DNA of 44,329 nt from Candidatus Bathyarchaeota archaeon. GTDB taxonomy: Archaea; Thermoproteota; Bathyarchaeia; TCS64. The stretch lies in the NCBI GenBank assembly GCA_026394265.1, contig JAPKYO010000005.1:1-44329 (forward strand), written 5' to 3'. The position numbers were made by a program, and so were the translations under genes. Under the pieces are notes generated by a model that worked only from the letters and a program-made list of their open reading frames with translations, made no database searches and was not told the origin of the DNA. Positions 23,281-31,428 of the stretch are shown here, piece after piece (position 1 is the stretch's first letter; the number at the start of each line of letters is the position of its first letter).

Positions 23281-23288
23281 TTCCATGC

Positions 23289-25376
23289 ATGCCTGAGATG
23301 ACCGGCGCCGAGGCATACGTCAAGGCGCTTGAGAAGGAGGGCGTCGAGTACCTCTTCGGGGTAACCGGCGCCGCGATAATACCGATCTGCGACGAGTTGC
23401 TCAAGTCGAAGATCCGCTACGTCGGGGGGGTACATGAGCAGGGCTCAACCCACATGGCGGACGGCTACGCGCGCGTCTCCGGGAGACCCGGGGTCGTGCA
23501 GGTGACGAGCGGACCGGGTGCCACGAACATAGTCACTGGGCTCGCCACGGCGCAGCTCGACTCGTCGCCCATCGTCGCACTCACGGGTCAGGTCCCACTC
23601 AGCATGATTGGCACCGACGCCTTCCAGGAGGTCGACATCATCGGCATCACCGCCTCCGTAACCAAACACAACATACAGGTCATGGAGGCGGGGGAGATAC
23701 CGCACGCGATCAAGTCGGCGTTCTACATCTCCTCAACGGGCAGGAAGGGCGCCGTCCTCGTAGACATACCCAAGGACACGCAGACAAACAGGGCCGAGAT
23801 GGTCTTCCCGGACAAGGTCGAGTTCCGCGGCTACCACCCGAACGCCGAGCCGAACCCGCAGGAGATACACTGGGCCGCGACGCTCCTCTCGAAGGCGCGC
23901 AGACCAGTGATCATCGCCGGAGGCGGAGCAATCGCATCGGGGGCCACGATGGAGCTTGTCGAGCTCGCCGAGATGCTGCAGGCGCCCGTGGCCACCAGCC
24001 TCATGGGGAAGGGGGCCATACCCAGCAACCATCCGCTCAGCCTCGGGCTCTGCGGGATGCACGGCCGCTGCGAAGCCAACTACATAGTCCCAGAGGCGGA
24101 TGTACTCCTCGTCGTCGGCGCACGCTTCAGCGACCGCACAACGGGCGCACTAAGCGGCTTCGCGCCGAACGCCCGCATCATCCACATAGACGTCGACAGG
24201 AGCGAGATAGACAAGAACGTCGACAGCATAACACGCATCGTCGGCGACGCCAAACTCGCCATACGCGGCATAAGGGAGAAGGTCGCGCAGCAGAGAAACA
24301 ACGGCCACACCGACGAGGCGCTGGTCAAGAGAATCGCCGAGCTAAGAGCCCAGACGAACACGCTCAACACCGCACCCCTCTCCGGCCCCGAGGTAATCAG
24401 GGCCATAAGGCGGGCGATGCCGGCGGACAGCATAGTCGTGACAGACGTCGGCCAACACCAGATGTGGGCCGCACAACACTACGACGTACGTGGGCCGGGC
24501 GAGTTCTTCACGAGCGGCGGCCTCGGCACAATGGGCTGGGGCACACCCGCAGCCATCGGCGCCAAGGCGGCGAGGCCAGACCTCCCCGTGCTCAACATCT
24601 CTGGGGACGGTAGCTTCGCCATGACGGAGAACAACCTAGCCCTAGCAGTCGACGAGGGCTTCCCGATAACCGTCGTGATACTCAACAACGGCGTCCTCGG
24701 GATGGTAGCACAGTGGCAACGCCTCTTCTACGACCGCAGGTACAGCACCATAAAGAGGCCGAAGCACCCCGACTTCGCTAAACTCGCGGAGACCTACGGC
24801 GCCGTCGGCGTCAAGGCCGAGTCAACAAAACAGATCGAGACCGCCATAAAGCGGAGCATATCCGAGAAACAGACCACTAAGATGCCACTAAACACAGTCA
24901 GTTTCCTCGTCGAAAACAAACCCGGCGTCCTCTTCAAGGTCTCCAACCTCTTCAGGCGCCGCGGATACAACATCCAGAGCCTAACGGTCGGCCCCGTCGA
25001 GGGGAGCCCCCTGAGCAGGATGACCGTCGTCGTCGACGCCGAGAGCCGCGTCCTAAACCAGATAGTCGAGCAACTCGACAAGATGGTGGACGTCGTCAAG
25101 GTGAAGCGCCTCGACCCGATAAGGACGCTGAGTCGGGAGCTGCTCTTGATTAAGCTGAAGACGTCGGACCCGATGGCGCGGATCGAGGCGGTGAACACGG
25201 TCAACGCCTACCACGGCCTCATACTCGACGTTGAGCCCGACATCCTCATAGCCGAGGTCACGGGGCCGACGGATGAGATAGACGAGTTCCTGAAGAGAAT
25301 AGGGCCCGTCGGCATCGAGGAGATGAGCAGGACGGGGGCCGCCGCCATCGAGAGGGGAAACGTCAAGCTGGCGTAG
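23289..25376 (+). CDS. ilvBN: Acetolactate synthase, large and small subunits fused
   Basis: 695 residues. Residues 1-528 are the TPP- and FAD-type catalytic subunit (GVTGAAIIPICDELL, catalytic Glu in GGVHEQGSTHMADGYARV, VTSGPGATN, TPP site GDGSFAMTENNLALAVDEG, mobile loop QWQRLFYDRRYS). From about residue 533 the sequence is the regulatory small subunit with its ACT domain (NTVSFLVENKPGVLFKVSNL, RRRGYNIQSLTVGP) and C-terminal domain. It condenses two pyruvates, or pyruvate and 2-oxobutyrate, at the start of valine/isoleucine/leucine synthesis; the ACT part normally binds valine. The large part lacks its usual last 25-30 residues (the strand with VLIDV), so the ACT region joins directly. ATG 23289 has GGAGGA 8 nt upstream. 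Confidence 0.92.
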   Translation: MPEMTGAEAYVKALEKEGVEYLFGVTGAAIIPICDELLKSKIRYVGGVHEQGSTHMADGYARVSGRPGVVQVTSGPGATNIVTGLATAQLDSSPIVALTGQVPLSMIGTDAFQEVDIIGITASVTKHNIQVMEAGEIPHAIKSAFYISSTGRKGAVLVDIPKDTQTNRAEMVFPDKVEFRGYHPNAEPNPQEIHWAATLLSKARRPVIIAGGGAIASGATMELVELAEMLQAPVATSLMGKGAIPSNHPLSLGLCGMHGRCEANYIVPEADVLLVVGARFSDRTTGALSGFAPNARIIHIDVDRSEIDKNVDSITRIVGDAKLAIRGIREKVAQQRNNGHTDEALVKRIAELRAQTNTLNTAPLSGPEVIRAIRRAMPADSIVVTDVGQHQMWAAQHYDVRGPGEFFTSGGLGTMGWGTPAAIGAKAARPDLPVLNISGDGSFAMTENNLALAVDEGFPITVVILNNGVLGMVAQWQRLFYDRRYSTIKRPKHPDFAKLAETYGAVGVKAESTKQIETAIKRSISEKQTTKMPLNTVSFLVENKPGVLFKVSNLFRRRGYNIQSLTVGPVEGSPLSRMTVVVDAESRVLNQIVEQLDKMVDVVKVKRLDPIRTLSRELLLIKLKTSDPMARIEAVNTVNAYHGLILDVEPDILIAEVTGPTDEIDEFLKRIGPVGIEEMSRTGAAAIERGNVKLA

Positions 25377-25463
25377 CGTTCGCGCAGCTTACCCCCGTTT
25401 TCTGGGCTCATTTGTCCTCTTCGGAGTCAATTCTTTATACAAGCGGCGCATTAGTCTCCCCCC

Positions 25464-26507
25464 ATGTGCCAGCTCGTCGGATACATCGGGGACAGGCCCA
25501 TAGCGCCACTCGTCCTGAAGGCACTCGAGCTTCAGGAGCCCTACTTCGCGGCCCACGCCACGGGTATGGGGGTCATCGACGCGAAGGGCAAGATACAGAT
25601 ACAGAAGGCGACGGGGCCAGTCGCCGTTGTCAAGAAGACGACGAAGATTGCGAAGCTCAAGGGTAACATCGGGATCGGTCACAGCAGGTACAGTCTCTAC
25701 GCCCGCGAGGATCCGCGCTACGACATCGACTCGATGTGCCACCCATTCACGAATGACGCCGGGGACATCGCCATGATGCACAACGGCGACATCGCCAACT
25801 TCAAGGACCACTGGGCCCGCCTCAAGCCCAACCACAAGTTCAAGGGCTATAACCCAGCCATCGACTGGATAACCGACAGCGAGGTCGCCGTACACATGAT
25901 CGATGACGAGGTGAAGAAGGGCGCCGGCTTCGACGAGGCACTGCGCACGGTCATGCCGAAGCTCACGGGCCAGGTCCTGCTCTGCCTCATAAGCGAGGCG
26001 GAGCCGGAGACCATATGGCTCGCTAACAGGTGGCAGCCCTGCTACCTCGGCGTCGGCGATGACGAGGTCATCTGGACCAGCAGCCGCGTCGGGATGGACC
26101 CCATCAAGGACGATCTGAAGAAGATCTACTCGCCGCCAAAGAACAGCCTCATCAAACTGACGCGGGGCAAGGCGGAGGTCGAGGTGCTCGACCCCAACTA
26201 CAAGATGCACGACCTCAAGCTGAACAAGAAAATCATCAAGGATGGTGTCCTGAGCATTCTCGGCGTCGCCGACCTTGACTTCTACCGCCTCTGGTACGCG
26301 CTCGACAAGACACACTGGGCCAAAGCCTATGGCGTAGACCAGGAGCAGTGGAAGGTGCTCCGCCGCGACTACGGTGTCAGCATCGTCAACCCCCTGATAG
26401 AGTTGCTCGACGAAATGATTGAGGCGGGGAAGATCAAGAGGTGGATCGACTACCGCTCTGAGGGCTGCTGCGCGAAGACGCCGCGGTTCAAGTACGGTCT
26501 AGCCTAA
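25464..26507 (+). CDS. Stand-alone class II glutamine amidotransferase-like protein
   Basis: 347 residues. The N-terminal Met-Cys (CQLVGYIGD) supplies the N-terminal nucleophile after Met removal; IGIGHSRYSLYA, MMHNGDIANF and the Asp in WITDSEVAVHMI match the glutaminase domain of GlmS/PurF/GltB enzymes. After the domain (about residue 230) there is no SIS, PRTase or synthase partner, but a 110-residue tail with a helical C-terminus ending in GCCAKTPRFKYGLA. Such solo glutaminases are known in archaea without an assigned acceptor. It is in the same direction as the acetolactate synthase, 87 bp after it, with a TATA-like CTTTATAC ahead. Its stop lies in a palindromic AT-rich element. Confidence 0.82.
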   Translation: MCQLVGYIGDRPIAPLVLKALELQEPYFAAHATGMGVIDAKGKIQIQKATGPVAVVKKTTKIAKLKGNIGIGHSRYSLYAREDPRYDIDSMCHPFTNDAGDIAMMHNGDIANFKDHWARLKPNHKFKGYNPAIDWITDSEVAVHMIDDEVKKGAGFDEALRTVMPKLTGQVLLCLISEAEPETIWLANRWQPCYLGVGDDEVIWTSSRVGMDPIKDDLKKIYSPPKNSLIKLTRGKAEVEVLDPNYKMHDLKLNKKIIKDGVLSILGVADLDFYRLWYALDKTHWAKAYGVDQEQWKVLRRDYGVSIVNPLIELLDEMIEAGKIKRWIDYRSEGCCAKTPRFKYGLA

Positions 26508-26518
26508 TTTTTTAGGCT
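26500..26518 (+). terminator. Palindrome with T-run after the glutaminase-like gene
   Basis: TAGCCTAATTTTTTAGGCTA is a near-perfect inverted repeat (AGCCTAA/TTAGGCT) with a T6 core that spans the stop codon of the glutaminase-like gene. The T-run could terminate transcription. Its right arm is shared with the first DtxR-like operator, so one sequence may do two jobs. Confidence 0.4.
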
Positions 26519-26550
26519 AGCTTAAACTTTATATTTTAGGCATGCCTAAA
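26511..26550 (+). promoter_or_regulatory. Two DtxR/IdeR-type operators around the dtxR-feoB promoter
   Basis: Operator 1 TTAGGCTAGCTTAA (26512-26525) and operator 2 TTTAGGCATGCCTAAA (26535-26550, a perfect 16-bp palindrome) flank and overlap a TATA-like TTTATATT (26528-26535). TTAGGC-type half sites are typical of DtxR/IdeR/MDR1 iron repressors. The regulator gene starts 15 bp further on, so autoregulation and iron repression of feoB are strongly suggested. Confidence 0.72.
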
Positions 26551-26564
26551 TTTATCGACCCGGG

Positions 26565-27305
26565 ATGAGCGAGAGCATCGAGGAGTACCTAGAAGCCGTA
26601 TACGCCTTCAACGAGAGGGGCGAACTAGCGAAAAACCAAGACCTAGCAGAGAAACTACGGGTCTCACCCGCGAGCGTCACACAGATGATAAAGAAGCTCG
26701 CGGACGACGGGCTGATAACCTACGAGCCATACAAGGGCGTACTCCTGACGGGGAAGGGCTCGGCGAGGGCTCAGAACGTCGTCAGGAAGCATAGGCTCCT
26801 TGAGAGGTTCCTACATGACTCGCTCGGCTTCTCCAATGAGAAGGTGCACGACGAGGCTTGCAGGCTGGAGCACAGTGTTAGCGACGAGGTCGCCTCGGCG
26901 CTCTGCGAGAAGCTGAATAATCCGCCGACGTGCCCGGACGACGGGAAACCTATCCCCCCCTGCACTCTCAACTACGCCTCCTGCGACGAGTGCAAGGCGC
27001 TGAGGGAGAACGTGAACCCCCGCCTACTCACCCAGCTGTCAATGATGAGGCCCGGTGATACGGGGAGGGTGGCTTTCACCCGCGGAGGAGGCACCGCGAG
27101 CCAGAGGATAGGCGACATGGGCCTCTGCACGGGGGCGGAGGTGAAGGTGGTCAACGCCGCCCCGTTCCACGGCCCGATAGAGGTCGAGGTCAAGGGGACG
27201 AGACTCGCCCTCGGAAGGGGGCTCGCCGACAACGTCTACGTCGAAGTCGAGGACGCAAGGGAACACGCAGCACACCCCCACGGACCGCACCACGTCATCC
27301 ACTGA
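26565..27305 (+). CDS. DtxR-family metal-dependent repressor with C-terminal FeoA domain
   Basis: 246 residues. Residues 1-65 are the winged helix (SIEEYLEAVYAFNE, DLAEKLRVSPASVTQMIKKLADDGLITYEPYKGVLLT). Residues 66-135 are the dimerisation and metal-binding domain (RKHRLLERFLHDSLG, DEACRLEHSVSDEV). A Cys-rich insert follows (CPDDGKPIPPCTLNYASCDEC) and then a FeoA/SH3-like domain (GDTGRVAFTRGGGTASQRIGDMGLCTGAEVKVV). The C-terminus is His-rich (HAAHPHGPHHVIH). With iron or manganese it should bind the two palindromes just upstream and switch off itself and feoB. The four Cys of the insert may bind a metal, which is not seen in the simplest DtxR proteins. Confidence 0.92.
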   Translation: MSESIEEYLEAVYAFNERGELAKNQDLAEKLRVSPASVTQMIKKLADDGLITYEPYKGVLLTGKGSARAQNVVRKHRLLERFLHDSLGFSNEKVHDEACRLEHSVSDEVASALCEKLNNPPTCPDDGKPIPPCTLNYASCDECKALRENVNPRLLTQLSMMRPGDTGRVAFTRGGGTASQRIGDMGLCTGAEVKVVNAAPFHGPIEVEVKGTRLALGRGLADNVYVEVEDAREHAAHPHGPHHVIH

Positions 27306-27362
27306 AGGTAGAAAAGATTGTCATGCCATGAACCACGTTCGAAGCAGGTTGAAAAAGGGGTC

Positions 27363-29285
27363 ATGACTGTCGCTCTCGCGGGGAACGCGAATGTCGGCAA
27401 GAGCGTCATATTCAACCAACTTACGGGGCTCCACCAGCACGTCGGTAATTGGCCGGGGAAGACGGTCAAGCGTGCGGAGGGGACACTCGTACACGACGGG
27501 TTCACCATCGACGTCGTCGACCTCCCAGGCATCTACAGCCTCAGCACATACAGCCTTGAGGAGAAGGTGAGCCGTGAGTACATCGCCGTCGAGCACCCGG
27601 AGGCGATAATAAACGTCGTCGACGCCTCCGCCCTCGAGAGAAACCTCTTCTTCACGGCGCAGCTCCTAGAGCTGGAGCCCCACCTCATAGTCGCGTTAAA
27701 CCTCATGGATATAGCCGAGAAGAGGGGAGTCCACATCGACGTACGTCGCCTCTCGGAGCTTCTAGGGGTCCCCGTAGTCCCGACGACCGCCGTGAAGGAT
27801 GTGGGACTCCACGAGTTGATGGATGAGGCCATAAAAATACACAGAAACGACTCACCCCACTCGCGTCCCCTCCCATTCGGCACCGAGGTAGAGAAGGCCG
27901 TGATGGCACTCACATCGTCACTAAGAGACGTCGATACGCCTTACCCCCTGCGCTGGGTCGCGATAAAGCTCCTCGAAGGCGACGAGGAGATAGAGGCCTT
28001 CGTCTACGGTGCGCTGCCCGGAGTCAGGGAGGAGGTCTCCGCCGCGAGGAGGAGGATGGAGGACATACACGGGCACGACGTCGCGAGCGTCATCACCTCC
28101 GAGCGGTACATCCAAGCGAGCAGGATAGCCGCCGAGGTCTCGAACATCGCCGAGCCGAGAAGGGGCGTGTGGCGGGACATCGAGGAGGCGACCAGCCACC
28201 CCGTCTTCGGCTACGCCATCATGATCGGCGTCGTCATCGCGATGTTCTTCTCCATCTTCACCCTCGGCGCTTACGCCACGGGGATACTGAGTGCTGTATT
28301 CGACGCGCTCAAGAGTTCGTATTTCGCCGCCGTCGGTGAGGGCGTGATACAGGTTTTCATCTGGAACGGCTTGATCGAAGGCGTCATCGCCGGCGTCTCG
28401 ATTGCCCTCCCCTACATAGTTCCCTTCTTCCTCGTCCTCAGCCTGCTGGAAGACTCGGGCTACCTCGCTAGGATCGCCTTCCTCATGGACTCGCTGATGC
28501 ACAAGATCGGGCTCCACGGGAAGGGGTTCATCCCGATGATGCTGGGCTTCGGCTGCAACGTGCCCGCGTGCCTCGGGTGCAGCATAATGGAGACGGAGAG
28601 GGAGAGGCTGATCTGCGCCTTCGTCTCAAGCCTCGTCCCCTGCGCGGCGAGGAGCATAGTGATCATGGGGCTCGTAGCCACTTACCTCGGCTTCGGCTGG
28701 GCCGCGGCGCTCTACGCCATCGACTTCGCCCTCATCTTCATCCTCGGCAGGATCGCCTTCAAGGCCCTTCCGGGGGAGCCCGTCGGCCTCATAATGGAGA
28801 TGCCCCTCTACAAGCGCCCCTCCGCGAAGGTGACGGCGCAGAGGACCTGGTTCAGGGTCAAGGACTTCGTCTACGAGGCCTTCCCCATCATGGTGGCGGG
28901 CAACTTCGTCATCTACGTCGCAAACGCGCTGGGGCTGCTCACCATCGTGCAGAACGTCTTCAGCCCGGTGACGGTCTGGTGGCTCGGCCTCCCCGCCGCA
29001 ACGGGCGTCGTCCTCATCTTCGGCGTACTCAGGAAGGAGCTGACACTCATACTCCTCGCCTCGATAATGGGGACGACAAACTTCGCACTCATCCTGACAC
29101 CGGCCCAGATGTTCGTCTTCGCCTTCGTCGTGATGATCTACATACCCTGCATAGCCACAATAGCGGTGCTCGCCAAGGAGTTCGGCGTGAAAACGGCGGC
29201 GATAATAAGCCTCGTTGAGGTGTTGCTGGCCGTCGTTCTGGGGGGGATCCTCTTCAGGGTCCTCCTCCTTCTGGGCTTCGGCTAG
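27363..29285 (+). CDS. feoB: Ferrous iron transporter FeoB
   Basis: 640 residues. The N-terminal GTPase domain has G1 GNANVGKS, G3 DLPGIYSL and G4 NLMD; a helical GDI-like linker follows to about residue 270. The membrane part has about eight helices with the two gate motifs, including LGFGCNVPACLGC, and the second-half SLVPCAARSIVIMG. It brings Fe(II) into the cell. The start is ATG 27363 with an AAAGGGG purine tract just upstream; a TTG 15 codons earlier (27318) is less likely. It lies 57 bp after dtxR, in the same iron-controlled unit. FeoA is supplied as a domain on the repressor; no separate feoA is present. Its end overlaps the convergent RraA-like gene by 4 bp. Confidence 0.95.
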   Translation: MTVALAGNANVGKSVIFNQLTGLHQHVGNWPGKTVKRAEGTLVHDGFTIDVVDLPGIYSLSTYSLEEKVSREYIAVEHPEAIINVVDASALERNLFFTAQLLELEPHLIVALNLMDIAEKRGVHIDVRRLSELLGVPVVPTTAVKDVGLHELMDEAIKIHRNDSPHSRPLPFGTEVEKAVMALTSSLRDVDTPYPLRWVAIKLLEGDEEIEAFVYGALPGVREEVSAARRRMEDIHGHDVASVITSERYIQASRIAAEVSNIAEPRRGVWRDIEEATSHPVFGYAIMIGVVIAMFFSIFTLGAYATGILSAVFDALKSSYFAAVGEGVIQVFIWNGLIEGVIAGVSIALPYIVPFFLVLSLLEDSGYLARIAFLMDSLMHKIGLHGKGFIPMMLGFGCNVPACLGCSIMETERERLICAFVSSLVPCAARSIVIMGLVATYLGFGWAAALYAIDFALIFILGRIAFKALPGEPVGLIMEMPLYKRPSAKVTAQRTWFRVKDFVYEAFPIMVAGNFVIYVANALGLLTIVQNVFSPVTVWWLGLPAATGVVLIFGVLRKELTLILLASIMGTTNFALILTPAQMFVFAFVVMIYIPCIATIAVLAKEFGVKTAAIISLVEVLLAVVLGGILFRVLLLLGFG

Positions 29286-29974
29286 ATGGTGCCGTACTTG
29301 GCGTAGACGGCGCTTAGCGTCGAACCGGCTAGTAGCTCCTTCCGGGTCTTCTTCTCGCTGCTGGCCCTCACCAGGGCGCGTTCGACCGCCTCATCGATGG
29401 CCGTGTCCGGGACAACGGTCACCCCGTCGACGTCTCCGACGATGAGGTCTCCCTCCTCGACGTAGACGCCTCCGCACTTTATCCTGCAACCATATCCGAT
29501 GGCTATGACGCGCCCCTTGCTGCTGATGGGGCGGACGCCCGCGGCGAAGACGGGGAACTTCATCTCCTCGATCTGCCTTATGTCCCGGGCGAGACCGTCT
29601 ATGACGGCTCCCGTCGCCCCCCTGCATCGGGCAGCGGTGGAGAGAAGCTCACCCCACAGTGCGGCGGATGTTGAGCCGTTCGAGGCGACGACCATGAGAT
29701 CATCGCCCTTCAGTGCGTCGATCCCCTCAAGCTGAAGCTTGAACGTGTCCTGCTCCGGCTCATGGAGGTCGACCATGAGCATAGTGTGAGCCCTGCCGAC
29801 AACAACGGCTCCCGGGTATGTGGGACGAATGCCCTGTGCCATGCACTGGTTCCGAATACCCATCCCATCGAGCACATCAGAAAGAAGACTTGAATTGAGC
29901 TTCTCCCTCACAACGGCTAGATCGAGTTTACCTTTTTTAACCAAGACAGTCAGAATACTATGCCCCGTTTTCAC
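29282..29974 (-). CDS. RraA-like / HMG-aldolase-family protein
   Basis: 230 residues. Family features: LSDVLDGMG near the N-terminus, the loop GSTSAALWGELLSTAARCRGATGAVIDGLARDIRQI (with GxL-type turn and D-G-x-x-R-D metal and substrate residues), FAAGVRPISSKGR and CGGVYVEEGDLIVGDVDGVTVVP. This fold includes RNase E inhibitor RraA and 4-hydroxy-4-methyl-2-oxoglutarate/oxaloacetate lyases; it is often misnamed a demethylmenaquinone methyltransferase. With no RNase E expected in this lineage, an aldolase or decarboxylase is likelier. GTG start at 29974. Single gene. Confidence 0.85.
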   Translation of the reverse strand: MKTGHSILTVLVKKGKLDLAVVREKLNSSLLSDVLDGMGIRNQCMAQGIRPTYPGAVVVGRAHTMLMVDLHEPEQDTFKLQLEGIDALKGDDLMVVASNGSTSAALWGELLSTAARCRGATGAVIDGLARDIRQIEEMKFPVFAAGVRPISSKGRVIAIGYGCRIKCGGVYVEEGDLIVGDVDGVTVVPDTAIDEAVERALVRASSEKKTRKELLAGSTLSAVYAKYGTI

Positions 29975-30067
29975 CTATAACATTCTTGCATAAATGAGGT
30001 ATTACCCAAACCCTTTTAGGGGCACAGAATTCCTAGAAAGAAGTAAAAATTTCGAGGAGATCCCCCG

Positions 30068-31015
30068 ATGGAAGTCAGCATTCAATGGTGGCTAATGTTC
30101 CACGCCGCGATCGTCGTCATGCTTCTGATCGACCTAATTACGAGCAAGGGAAAAGGTAAGCTCACGCTAAGACGCGACATCATCTTCAGTGTAATCTGGA
30201 TAAGCATCGGTCTCGCCTTCGGTGGCATAATCTTCTGGGAGTTTGGCTCCGAGGAGGGGCTGAAGTACATCACTGCCTACGTCACCGAGAAGGCGCTGAG
30301 CATAGACAATCTCTTCGTCTGGATCGTCATCTTCACGTACTTCGGTGTGCCCTTCGAGAGGCAGCATAAGACACTCTTCTACGGCATCCTCGGCGCCATC
30401 GTCTTCAGGGCCGCATTCATCTTCGCGGGAGTCGAGCTGATAGAGCGCTTCCATGGGATCGTCTACGTCTTCGGGGCCATCCTACTCTACTCGTCATACA
30501 AGTTGCTCAAGGGCAACGTCCAGCAGACGAACCCCGCTAATAACCCCGTGGTGAAACTCGTCAAGCGGTTCGTCCCCATGTGCGACTACTACGATGAGGA
30601 TAACTTCTTGACGAAGGTGAACGGCGCGTTGGTCTGCACCCCCCTCATCTGCGTCCTTCTGGTGATCGAGTCAACGGACATCCTATTCGCCCTCGACTCG
30701 GTTCCCGCCGTGCTCACCATCACCGGCGAGTTCTTCACAGCCTACACCTCCAACATCATGGCTATCCTAGGGCTGCGCGCCCTCTACTTCGTCGTAGCCC
30801 ACGCGATGGGTGAACTCAAGTACCTCGACAAGGGCCTCGCCATCGTCCTCGCCTACCTCGGAATCAAGACCTTCGCGGGCTACTTCGGGGTCGAGGTACC
30901 GACGCTCTGGAACATGGCGATAGTGCTCGGCACGATCGCGTTCTTCATCGTCCTCTCCCTCGTCTACAAGGACAAGGGGGAGAAAAAGGGCGAAGACCAC
31001 CAGATGGTCCACTAG
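30068..31015 (+). CDS. TerC/Alx-family integral membrane protein
   Basis: 315 residues with about eight to nine membrane helices. The signature acidic motifs are present twice: TEKALSIDNLFVW and IESTDILFALDSVPAV, the Asp and Glu residues thought to bind Mn2+ in this family. A cytoplasmic loop (QTNPANNPVVKLVKRFVP) separates the halves and a basic tail ends the protein. Relatives export manganese or load metal onto exported proteins, and some give tellurite resistance. Placed near the DtxR-FeoB locus but separated from it by the RraA-like gene, so common control is not evident. An AGGAGA sequence lies 7-8 bases before the ATG. Confidence 0.9.
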   Translation: MEVSIQWWLMFHAAIVVMLLIDLITSKGKGKLTLRRDIIFSVIWISIGLAFGGIIFWEFGSEEGLKYITAYVTEKALSIDNLFVWIVIFTYFGVPFERQHKTLFYGILGAIVFRAAFIFAGVELIERFHGIVYVFGAILLYSSYKLLKGNVQQTNPANNPVVKLVKRFVPMCDYYDEDNFLTKVNGALVCTPLICVLLVIESTDILFALDSVPAVLTITGEFFTAYTSNIMAILGLRALYFVVAHAMGELKYLDKGLAIVLAYLGIKTFAGYFGVEVPTLWNMAIVLGTIAFFIVLSLVYKDKGEKKGEDHQMVH

Positions 31016-31064
31016 CCCCACTATTACCTAATACCGCTTCTTATAGAAACGCCCGCGGAATATT

Positions 31065-31281
31065 ATGAACGGGCGCACCCCCAAGCACATCCCCCCTCGA
31101 GGCGGCAAGCCAAACAACACACGACCCCCGAAAAGAGGAAAAAATACACGAAGCCGCCACCGTCACGAATCACCCAAAAAAAGCCCCAAAACCCGAGAGA
31201 AACCCGGAAACCACCGAACCGCGACGACGAAGCCAACCCCCCCCCCGGGGGGGGTACACGCACACAACGAAGACAAGAGAA
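31065..31281. other. Base-skewed non-coding stretch downstream of tRNA-Lys
   Basis: About 200 bp with almost no T on the plus strand (about 6 T in 31081-31280), hence almost no A on the minus strand, which is the tRNA's own strand. It includes C10 directly followed by G8 (31237-31254), a self-complementary block. A plus-strand frame is open here, but it is Lys/Arg/Pro-rich only because T is missing, and it reads on through the tRNA in antisense. Possibly a T-rich termination zone or a transcribed non-coding RNA of the minus strand. Confidence 0.45.
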
Positions 31282-31358
31282 TGGCGGGTTCGGAGGGATT
31301 CGGACCCTCGGCCAACGGCTTAAGAGGCCGCCGCTCTACCTTGCTGAGCTACGAACCC
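31282..31358 (-). tRNA. tRNA-Lys (anticodon CUU), CCA encoded
   Basis: Complete cloverleaf on the minus strand: acceptor GGGTTCG/CGAACCC, D-stem GCTC/GAGC, anticodon stem GCGGC/GCCGT with loop CTCTTAA (anticodon CTT), variable loop TGGCC, T-stem GAGGG/CCCTC with loop TCCGAAT, discriminator G and an encoded CCA. No intron. It reads AAG codons, the main lysine codon in this GC-rich window. Confidence 0.95.
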
Positions 31359-31384
31359 AATCGCCAACACTCATGCAAGCATCC

Positions 31385-31394
31385 AAATTTAAAC
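31385..31394 (-). promoter_or_regulatory. TATA box of tRNA-Lys
   Basis: On the minus strand this reads GTTTAAATTT, about 27-36 bp before the mature 5' end of the tRNA, the standard position for an archaeal box A. Confidence 0.6.
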
Positions 31395-31428
31395 GTTTCA
31401 GCCCAGAGGGCTATTAAAAGGGGGAAGG

